Assembly: GCA_030434875.1 (NCBI GenBank)
Contig: JAUISW010000001.1
Location: 507,501 to 571,500 of the forward strand
DNA from: Lachnospiraceae bacterium C1.1
GTDB lineage: Bacteria; Bacillota; Clostridia; Lachnospirales; Lachnospiraceae
Reading direction: 5' to 3'
Length of the DNA: 64,000 bases
In this document: positions 57,784-64,000 of the stretch, one piece after another
Numbering within the stretch: position 1 is the first letter of the stretch
Layout: every line of letters starts with the position of its first letter
The notes under the pieces: model-generated
What the model was told of the DNA's origin: nothing
What the model saw: the letters and a program-made list of their open reading frames with translations, nothing else
Databases searched by the model: none
Translations under genes and position numbers: made by a program

Positions 57784-58893
57784 ATGAAAAGGAAAATCGC
57801 AGCAGCAATCTTAGTTTGCACAATGGCAATGTCACTCGCAGGATGTGGAAGTACAGCTTCCACAACAGGCAGTGCGGCATCTGAGCCAGCAGCATCATCA
57901 GCAGAGACGTCATCAGAAACAGGCTCTGAGACGTCATCTGCAACAGCTGCATCTGATGCAGGCACAGCAGAGTCATCACTTAATGAGTCAGCAAAGGAAA
58001 CTCACGAAACAAGCTGGAAACCGGAATCTGCCATATCTGTAGTAGTTCCTGCAGGTGCTGGCGGAAATACAGATCTTTCGGCAAGAGTATTTGCACAGTA
58101 TGTAAAGGAGATCGCAGGCGTTGACTGTGTAGTTGTTAATGCAAACGGAGCTGCAGGCTCTGTTGCAGCAGAGCAGGTAAAACAGGCTAATCCCGACGGA
58201 CTTACGGTTCTTTATGGTCATAACCTCGTAAATGTTGCAAATGTAGCAGGGATAACAGATTATAACTATACAGAATTTAAGCTTGGGCCTACTTTTGCAA
58301 AGGATCCGGCTCAGGGATTATATGTAAATTCAGAAAAGTATAAAGATCTTAATGAGTTTATTGAAGCTGCAAAGGCAGCACCCGGACAGCTTAAAGCCTG
58401 CACAGAGGTTGGAGCTTATACATATTATGAGCTTCTTAAATTCGAAAAACTTGCAGGAATTGATCTTGATCTTGTGGATGTAGGCTCAAACTCTGATAAG
58501 GTAACGGCTATGCTTTCAGGTCAGGTAGACCTTATGCCCGGAGCATATATCAATACCAAGGATTACATGGAGGCAGGTCAGTTTACATGTATAGGTGTTC
58601 CCACAGAGGAGAGATATTCACTTATTTCTGATATTCCGACTCTTAAAGAGCAGGGCATTGATCTTGTATATCCTGACTGTGACTTCTCATTCTACTTCCC
58701 GGCAGATACCCCGGATGAGGTTATCACCTGGTATGAGAATGTAGTGATCGAGATGGAATCAAAGCCTGAATGTCAGGAGGCTATCGCAAACGTTCAAATG
58801 ATGCCATATTACCTTAATGCAGCTGATTCAGCAGCTAATGATGAGAGTTACTTCAACGTATTCAAGAGCGTTGCAGACGAACTTGCAGAATGA
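57784..58893 (+). CDS. tctC: Tripartite tricarboxylate transporter, binding lipoprotein TctC
   Basis: A 369-residue exported lipoprotein. The signal peptide ends in the lipobox SLAGC (Cys at about 21), followed by a Ser/Ala/Thr-rich tether (about 22-65). The binding domain begins with ISVVVPAGAGGNTDLSARVF near 81, the Bug-family ligand loop. Typical TctC segments also include VNANGAAGSVAAEQVKQA near 118 and LDLVDVGSNSDKVTAMLSGQ near 222. GGAGGAAGG precedes the ATG. It ends the gudD-tctBAC operon, followed by a strong terminator. Confidence 0.93.
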   Translation: MKRKIAAAILVCTMAMSLAGCGSTASTTGSAASEPAASSAETSSETGSETSSATAASDAGTAESSLNESAKETHETSWKPESAISVVVPAGAGGNTDLSARVFAQYVKEIAGVDCVVVNANGAAGSVAAEQVKQANPDGLTVLYGHNLVNVANVAGITDYNYTEFKLGPTFAKDPAQGLYVNSEKYKDLNEFIEAAKAAPGQLKACTEVGAYTYYELLKFEKLAGIDLDLVDVGSNSDKVTAMLSGQVDLMPGAYINTKDYMEAGQFTCIGVPTEERYSLISDIPTLKEQGIDLVYPDCDFSFYFPADTPDEVITWYENVVIEMESKPECQEAIANVQMMPYYLNAADSAANDESYFNVFKSVADELAE

Positions 58894-58918
58894 TCCTTGA
58901 ATCCGGATAGTTGATGAA

Positions 58919-58962
58919 CGAGCCCCTCTCGCCGCATATCGTGCGGTGGGAAGGGCTTTTTT
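58919..58962 (+). terminator. Terminator of the gudD-tctBAC operon
   Basis: AGCCCCTCTCGCCGCA and TGCGGTGGGAAGGGCT pair with TATCG as loop, followed by a T run. Confidence 0.9.
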
Positions 58963-58995
58963 AATTTTTTTATCTTCTGCTAAAGATAACAATTA

Positions 58996-59142
58996 GTTAC
59001 TGTTCACAGGCAAACTGCGCACTCCGCTGCGCAGTTATGCCACAATAACTTTGACTGAACACTGGGTTTTGCCCATTGCCGTAGGCAATTTTAAATGGCA
59101 AAACCCGTTACTGGAGCACGCTGAAAGCGTGTGAACAGTAAC
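58996..59142. mobile_element. MITE-like element with terminal inverted repeats and 8-bp flanking duplication
   Basis: GTTACTGTTCACA (58996-59008) and TGTGAACAGTAAC (59130-59142) are perfect 13-bp terminal inverted repeats. AACAATTA stands immediately outside both ends (58988-58995 and 59143-59150), as a target-site duplication should. Inside are three hairpins: AACTGCGCA/TGCGCAGTT (59013-59036), GGGTTTTGCC/GGCAAAACCC (59064-59106) with a nested ATTGCC/GGCAAT stem, and CACGCT/AGCGTG (59117-59131). There is no coding capacity, so movement would need a transposase from elsewhere. Confidence 0.85.
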
Positions 59143-59151
59143 AACAATTAA

Positions 59152-59214
59152 TTTTTCTTAGAGAAGTCTTACTTTTAAGTGTTTTAAATTTGGTACAGGA
59201 AGAATTATACTAAG
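59152..59214 (+). promoter_or_regulatory. Operator-promoter block of gudD2 (shared with gudD1)
   Basis: TTTTTCTTAGAGAAGT (59152-59167) with the TTCT-TAG-AGAA palindrome at 59155-59165, continuing to a -10-like TATACT (59206-59211). The palindrome lies 100 bp before the chosen start of gudD2, as against 102 bp for gudD1. It begins 2 bp after the MITE flanking duplication. Confidence 0.7.
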
Positions 59215-59264
59215 TTCATCAAGAGGAAATGAATACGAAAATTTATGAAGGAGCAGTTAAAAAT

Positions 59265-60593
59265 ATGACACCAACAATTACAAAAATGGAAGTCTTTCCG
59301 GTAGCCGGTAAAGACTGCATGGAACTTAATTTAAGCGGAGCACATGCACCGTTCTTCACAAGAAATATCGTTATCATGCATGACAGCGAAGGACGTGTCG
59401 GCTGCGGTGAAGTTCCCGGAGGACAGAAGATAACTTCTGCACTTGAGGAAGTTAAATCAATAGTTGAAGGAAGCAGTGTTGCAGAATACAAAAACACAAT
59501 GCTCAAGGTTAAGGCACATCTTGACTCAAAAGGTGAAGAGGACGTAAGAGGAAATCAGACATTCGATTTAAGAACCGGAGTGCATGTTCTCACAGCTATC
59601 GAAACACCTTTACTTGACCTTCTCGGTCAGTTCTTAAATGTTCCGGTAGCTGCACTTTTGGGCGATGGTCAGCAGCGCGATAAAGTAAGGGTTCTGGGAT
59701 ATCTCTTCTTTGTAGGAGACAGACATAAGACAGATCTTCCTTATGATGAAGAGCCGGACAGTGATTGCGAGTGGTATCGCATCAGACATGAAGAAGCACT
59801 TGATGCAGAGCATATAGTTGCATTTGCGCGTGCTACAAAAGAAAAATACGGATTCCAGGATTTCAAGCTTAAGGGCGGAGTACTTCCGGGAAATGAAGAA
59901 ATGGAAGTTATCAAGGCCATGAAAAAGGCATTTCCCGATTCCAGAATGGACCTTGATCCTAACGGAGGCTGGACGCTTGAGCAGGCATGTGAATATGTAA
60001 AAGATATGCATGGAATCCTTACATATTGCGAAGATCCCTGTGGAGCTGAAGGTGTTTATTCAGGCCGTGAGATCATGAGTGAGTTCCGCAGAAGAACAGG
60101 TTTCCCTACAGCAACAAATATGATCGCAACAGACTGGAGAGAAGTGGGACATTCACTTGAGTCTCAGGCAGTTGACATCATCCTTGCAGATCCTCATTTT
60201 TGGACAATGGAAGGCTCTGTAAGAGTTGCCCAGATGTGTCATGAATTTGGATATACATGGGGAAGTCATTCAAACAATCACTTTGATATTTCACTTGCAA
60301 TGATGACACATGTAGGAGCTGCAGTTCCCGGATTTTATAATGCACTTGATACACACTGGATCTGGCAGGAAGGTGTTGAAAGGCTTACAAAAGAGCCCCT
60401 TCAGATTAAGGATGGATGCATAGAAGTACCGAAAAAGCCCGGACTTGGTATTGAACCTGACATGGATCAGATCAGAAAAGCAAATGAAATATATGTAAAT
60501 AACTGTCTCGGAGCAAGAGATGATGCAAAAGTCATGCAGTATCTTATCCCCGGATGGAAATTTGATTCTAAGAGACCTTGTCTCGTAAGATAA
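59265..60593 (+). CDS. Glucarate dehydratase, second copy
   Basis: A 442-residue paralogue of the enzyme at 54290 with the same catalytic set: [44 protein letters not shown] and ALDTHWIWQ. Nothing suggests loss of activity, unlike the GudX-type relatives in enterobacteria. ATG 59265 is preferred over 59229: AAGGAG lies 11 nt upstream, the N-terminus then aligns with the first copy ([15 protein letters not shown]), and the operator distance matches. ATG 59229 has its AGAGGA only 1-2 nt away. It is followed by garR, 39 nt later. The two copies may prefer different diacids. Confidence 0.94.
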   Translation: MTPTITKMEVFPVAGKDCMELNLSGAHAPFFTRNIVIMHDSEGRVGCGEVPGGQKITSALEEVKSIVEGSSVAEYKNTMLKVKAHLDSKGEEDVRGNQTFDLRTGVHVLTAIETPLLDLLGQFLNVPVAALLGDGQQRDKVRVLGYLFFVGDRHKTDLPYDEEPDSDCEWYRIRHEEALDAEHIVAFARATKEKYGFQDFKLKGGVLPGNEEMEVIKAMKKAFPDSRMDLDPNGGWTLEQACEYVKDMHGILTYCEDPCGAEGVYSGREIMSEFRRRTGFPTATNMIATDWREVGHSLESQAVDIILADPHFWTMEGSVRVAQMCHEFGYTWGSHSNNHFDISLAMMTHVGAAVPGFYNALDTHWIWQEGVERLTKEPLQIKDGCIEVPKKPGLGIEPDMDQIRKANEIYVNNCLGARDDAKVMQYLIPGWKFDSKRPCLVR

Positions 60594-60632
60594 GTTAAAT
60601 AAAAGATTTTATAAAGAAAAGGAGATATAAAA

Positions 60633-61520
60633 ATGAAAGTAGGATTTATAGGATTAGGTATCATGGGTAAGCCGATGGCAAAGAATCTCATCAAGGCAGG
60701 TCATTCTCTTGTAGTTTGCAACAGAAGTCAGGCTCCTGTTGAAGAGCTCGTTGCACTTGGTGCTGAGGCTGCAAAGAACGGCGCAGAAGTCGCATCAAAG
60801 GCTGACCTTATCATTACAATGGTTCCCAACTCACCTCAGGTAAGAGATGTATGCCTTGGAGAGGGCGGTGTTATTGAGACAGGTTCAGATAAAACAACTG
60901 TTGTAGATATGTCTTCGATCGATCCTGTAGAATCCAGGGCTATAGCTGAGGAACTTGCAAAGAAGGGCATTGATATGCTTGACTGTCCTGTATCCGGCGG
61001 CGAGCCTAAGGCTATCGACGGAACTCTTTCTGTAATGTGCGGCGGAAAGAAAGAAACATGGGATAAATATAAGGAAGTTCTTGACTGTATGGCAGGATCT
61101 GTAGTGTATGTAGGACCTATCGGTTCCGGTAATGTTGCAAAACTTGCTAACCAGATGATAGTTGCAGCAAATATAGGAGCTTGTGCAGAGGCATTTACAT
61201 TTGCAAAGAAGATGGGTACAGATCCTGAGCTTGTATATCAGGCTATCAGAGGCGGACTTGCCGGTTCTACGGTTATGGATGCTAAAGTTCCTATGATGCT
61301 TGAGGGCAACTATAAGCCCGGGTTTAGGATTGACCTTCATATCAAGGATCTTACAAATGCACTTAATGCCTCACATGCTATCAATATGCCTGTTCCTATG
61401 ACTGCACATATGATGGAAGTTATGCAGGAGCTTAAGAATCATGATGAGGGTAGCTGCGATCATGATGATATCGTAAAATATTATGAGAGAATGACAGGCG
61501 TATCGATCGTAAAAAAATAA
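60633..61520 (+). CDS. garR: Tartronate-semialdehyde (2-hydroxy-3-oxopropionate) reductase
   Basis: NAD(P)H-dependent reductase of 295 residues that turns tartronate semialdehyde into glycerate. It belongs to the beta-hydroxyacid dehydrogenase family: Rossmann motif VGFIGLGIMGKPMAKNLIKA at 3-22, substrate motif DCPVSGGEPKAIDGTLSVMC near 117 and the catalytic Lys in GSGNVAKLANQMIVAANIG near 170. The gene lies between glucarate and galactarate dehydratases, which fits this role over 3-hydroxyisobutyrate dehydrogenase. AAGGAGATATAAAA precedes the ATG. Confidence 0.92.
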   Translation: MKVGFIGLGIMGKPMAKNLIKAGHSLVVCNRSQAPVEELVALGAEAAKNGAEVASKADLIITMVPNSPQVRDVCLGEGGVIETGSDKTTVVDMSSIDPVESRAIAEELAKKGIDMLDCPVSGGEPKAIDGTLSVMCGGKKETWDKYKEVLDCMAGSVVYVGPIGSGNVAKLANQMIVAANIGACAEAFTFAKKMGTDPELVYQAIRGGLAGSTVMDAKVPMMLEGNYKPGFRIDLHIKDLTNALNASHAINMPVPMTAHMMEVMQELKNHDEGSCDHDDIVKYYERMTGVSIVKK

Positions 61521-61570
61521 TCTGTTTAAGTATTGATCAAAAAACTGAAATTTAGAAAATTGAATTTATC

Positions 61571-61602
61571 CGGGACGGTTTAGTTTTTTCCAAACCGTCC
61601 CG
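61571..61602 (+). terminator. Hairpin between garR and garD
   Basis: CGGGACGGTTT and AAACCGTCCCG form a perfect 11-bp stem around AGTTTTTTCC. There is no T run, so it may act as a partial terminator or as an RNA-stabilising element. Confidence 0.65.
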
Positions 61603-61677
61603 AACTTATATAATGGAAGAAGATTACGTCCCGGTTTCCTGGGGCTGATAGCTTTCTTGATCGAGGAGGAGGAAGAC

Positions 61678-63204
61678 ATGGCGGGAAAAAACAGGCTTTT
61701 TGTTAAAATAAATGAGAAAGATAATGTTGCTATTGCTCTTAAAGACCTGAAAAAAGGTACTGAGATAATGCCGGGAGTATCTACAAGAGATGATATACCC
61801 CAGGCACATAAAATAGCACTTTGTGATATAGAAAAAGATGGTGAAGTTTATCGCTACGGGGTAGTTCTTGGTACAGTAAAAGAATTTACTCCGGCCGGAT
61901 CGTGGATAAATGAATATTCACTGAATCTTCCGGAAAGACCGGGACTTGATGACCTGGAATTCGGCACAAATATAGTGACGAAAGACAGGCTCCCGGATCC
62001 TCCGAGAAAGAGTTGGATGGGTTACAGAAATAAAAAAGGTCCGGCAGGAACAAGAAATCTTTTGGGAATCGTTACTACGGTACAGTGTACGGCAGGAGTT
62101 CTCAAAGTGGCAGTTGAGCAGATAAAAAGGGAACTTCTTCCAAAGTATCCGAATGTAGATGATGTAGTAGCCGTCACACATCCTTATGGTTGTGGTGTAG
62201 CAATCAATGCCCGAGATGCGCACATACCGATCCGTTCTATTAAAAATATTATACATCAGCCAAACTTCGGCGGAGAGATAATGGTCGTAGGACTCGGATG
62301 CGAAAAACTTTCATATGACAGAGTTCTTACTGAAGAAGAGAACATTCCTGAAAATGTTTTAACTTTGCAGGATTTCAAAGGGCATGATGCCATGATGAAT
62401 GCTATAATGGAGATGGCTGAAAAAAAATTAAAAAAACTCAATGAAAGAAAACGTGAAGAATTGCCTTTGTCTGAGCTTTTAATAGGCATGCAATGCGGTG
62501 GTTCCGATGCCTTTAGTGGTGTTACAGCAAACCCAAGTGCCGGATATGCAGCCGATATGCTTGTAAAAGGCGGAGCTACTGTCATGTTCAGTGAAGTTAC
62601 GGAATTTCGTGACGGTGTTAAAATGCTGGCTGCAAGATGCACTGATGCAGAGTCCAGAGATAAGCTTGCCTACGAGCTTGGTTGGTACGATAAATATCTG
62701 GATGATGGTGGTGTCGACAGAGATGCAAATCCTACGCCCGGTAATAAGGCCGGAGGACTTTCAAATATAGTTGAAAAGGCTATGGGTTCTATTGCAAAAT
62801 CCGGAACAAGTCCTATAGTAGAAGTAATAGGACCCGGAGAAAAGCCATCAAAGAAGGGGCTCATATGTGCATGTACACCTGCAAGTGACATTGTCTGTGG
62901 CCCATGTCAGGTTGCCAGTGGAATCGGCCTGCAGGTCTTCATGACAGGCAGAGGAACACCTTATGGACTTGACATCGCACCTGTGATAAAAGTTTGCAGT
63001 CGTAATGAAATGAAAGAGCGCTGGTTTGACATGATAGATATATCTGCCGGTGATGTAGCAACAGGAGAAGCAGGCATAGCCGATGTGGGAAACGAGATAT
63101 TTAATATGATCATTGACGTAGCAAGCGGTGTTAAAAAGCCTTACAGTGATCAGTATGGCTTCCATAACGATATGTGCATATTTAATCCGGCACCTATTAC
63201 GTGA
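61678..63204 (+). CDS. garD: Galactarate dehydratase (GarD/UxaA family)
   Basis: Converts D-galactarate to 5-keto-4-deoxyglucarate. The 508-residue protein has an N-terminal SAF domain (about 8-85; VKINEKDNVAIALKDLKKGT) and the large GarD/UxaA catalytic domain. Galactarate-dehydratase-like sequence includes LLPKYPNVDDVVAVTHPYGC near 152, FGGEIMVVGLGCEKLSYDR near 200, MQCGGSDAFSGVTANPSAGY near 271 and the cysteine-bearing LICACTPASDIVCGPCQVAS near 397. Altronate dehydratase (UxaA) is the main alternative; the GudD-GarR context favours galactarate. ATG 61678 follows GGAGGAGGAA, and the ORF extension to 61657 is rejected. Confidence 0.88.
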   Translation: MAGKNRLFVKINEKDNVAIALKDLKKGTEIMPGVSTRDDIPQAHKIALCDIEKDGEVYRYGVVLGTVKEFTPAGSWINEYSLNLPERPGLDDLEFGTNIVTKDRLPDPPRKSWMGYRNKKGPAGTRNLLGIVTTVQCTAGVLKVAVEQIKRELLPKYPNVDDVVAVTHPYGCGVAINARDAHIPIRSIKNIIHQPNFGGEIMVVGLGCEKLSYDRVLTEEENIPENVLTLQDFKGHDAMMNAIMEMAEKKLKKLNERKREELPLSELLIGMQCGGSDAFSGVTANPSAGYAADMLVKGGATVMFSEVTEFRDGVKMLAARCTDAESRDKLAYELGWYDKYLDDGGVDRDANPTPGNKAGGLSNIVEKAMGSIAKSGTSPIVEVIGPGEKPSKKGLICACTPASDIVCGPCQVASGIGLQVFMTGRGTPYGLDIAPVIKVCSRNEMKERWFDMIDISAGDVATGEAGIADVGNEIFNMIIDVASGVKKPYSDQYGFHNDMCIFNPAPIT

Positions 63205-63227
63205 GGTATTTTAATTGGAGGGCAAAG

Positions 63228-64000
63228 ATGGAAAATGAGATCAAATTAAGAAATGGGATGCTTATGCCAAGACTGGGTATGGGAACCTGGTATATCGGAG
63301 AGGACAGAGCATCTGAGAAGGAAGAGATTGAAGCGATAAGAGCAGGACTTGATGCCGGGCAGAGTCTTATCGATACTGCTGAGATGTACGGAAACGGAGC
63401 TGCTGAAAGACTGGTGGGAAAAGCCATAGAAGGATATTCGAGAGATAAGCTATTTCTTGTATCAAAGGTACTGCCTTATAATGCAGGAAGGAAAAACATA
63501 TTCGACAGCCTCGAGGCAAGCCTTAAGAGAATGGGTACCGACTACCTTGATCTCTATTTACTTCACTGGATCGGTTCCGTGCCGTTCGAAGAAACGGTTG
63601 AATGCATGGAGAAAATGGTAAAAGACGGCAAGATCCGCTCGTGGGGTGTTTCTAATTTTGATACATCTGATATGAAGGAACTTTTTGATATAGAAAATGG
63701 AACAAATTGTGTAGTAAATCAGGATCTGTATCATTTAGGTTCAAGGGGAATAGAATTTGATCTGCTTCCCTGGATGAGGGAGAATAATGTCGCACTAATG
63801 GCATATTGTCCGCTGGCACAGGGCGGAGATCTGAGAAGTGAGCTTTTGAGCAATGAATCTGTCAAGAATGTCGCTTCAAAGCATGGAATTAGCGAGATAC
63901 AGACTTTGCTGGCATTTGTCCTGCATGAGAAAAATGCCATAGCGATCCCAAGAAGCGGAAAGAAAGAACATGTTCTCGCTAACTGGGAGGTAAGAAATAT
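63228..64000 (+). CDS. Aldo/keto reductase (cut by the window edge)
   Basis: The 257 codons present show an NAD(P)H-dependent aldo/keto reductase. It starts with LRNGMLMPRLGMGTWYIGED. The catalytic Asp and Tyr are in SLIDTAEMYGNGAAE near 47, Lys in LFLVSKVLPYN near 78 and His in LDLYLLHWIGSVP near 112. The segment IRSWGVSNFD near 144 and AYCPLAQGG near 193 are typical. The cofactor-binding IPRSGKKEHVLANW is the last readable part, so only the C-terminal end is missing. GGAGGG precedes the ATG. It follows garD by 23 nt, so it probably acts in sugar-acid or uronate metabolism, with unknown substrate. Confidence 0.92.
   Translation, partial: MENEIKLRNGMLMPRLGMGTWYIGEDRASEKEEIEAIRAGLDAGQSLIDTAEMYGNGAAERLVGKAIEGYSRDKLFLVSKVLPYNAGRKNIFDSLEASLKRMGTDYLDLYLLHWIGSVPFEETVECMEKMVKDGKIRSWGVSNFDTSDMKELFDIENGTNCVVNQDLYHLGSRGIEFDLLPWMRENNVALMAYCPLAQGGDLRSELLSNESVKNVASKHGISEIQTLLAFVLHEKNAIAIPRSGKKEHVLANWEVRN

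Overview
The window looks like chromosomal DNA of an anaerobic, probably motile member of the Lachnospiraceae (Clostridia). The assignment is inferred. The sequence is AT-rich with strong AGGAGG-type ribosome binding sites, a GlnN-type glutamine synthetase, a single-chain PurL, a clostridial pyrophosphate-type phosphofructokinase, a chemoreceptor and a flagellin-related gene. No marker here fixes genus or species.

Layout. 1-3280: a complete 23S rRNA gene, then tRNA-Asn and tRNA-Glu, with no 5S rRNA gene visible after the 23S. 3.4-7.7 kb: a short flagellin-like protein, a chemoreceptor and an orphan sugar-binding lipoprotein, with two copies of a 20-bp repeat. 7.8-13.5 kb: a sucrose-type operon (HAD phosphatase, PTS IIBCA, GH32 hydrolase, MATE exporter). 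13.5-22.4 kb: phosphofructokinase, a second MATE exporter, GlnN, a 134-residue orphan protein, an NSS-type transporter and an NhaC-family antiporter. 22.5-36.3 kb: a large unrecognised protein with a possible cyclic-nucleotide-binding fold, a small orphan, PurL, CarA-CarB, QueH and ArgS. 36.7-40.6 kb: a MacAB-like ABC efflux system. 40.7-47.3 kb: a branched-chain amino acid ABC operon (livJHMGF) with a cytidylate-kinase-like gene, then a 1-phosphofructokinase. 47.8-64.0 kb: a histidine phosphatase and a sugar-diacid catabolic island.

The sugar-acid island (48.7 kb to the right edge) is the most coherent accessory region. It encodes two glucarate dehydratases, a galactarate dehydratase, tartronate-semialdehyde reductase, a dihydrodipicolinate-synthase-family lyase that may be the missing aldolase, a GntP-family permease, a TctABC transporter, an aldo/keto reductase cut by the window edge, and two regulators. 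Both glucarate dehydratases are preceded by the same operator-like sequence (16 bp identical, 49 of 63 positions overall), and the LysR-type gene is divergent from the first copy. The second regulator is PrpR-like, but its AAA+ domain has lost the Walker A lysine and the GAFTGA loop.

The clearest undescribed-looking element is a 147-bp MITE-like insertion at 58996-59142. It has perfect 13-bp terminal inverted repeats, an exact 8-bp flanking duplication and internal hairpins, and it sits directly upstream of the operator of the second glucarate dehydratase. No CRISPR array, prophage, transposase or defence system was seen.
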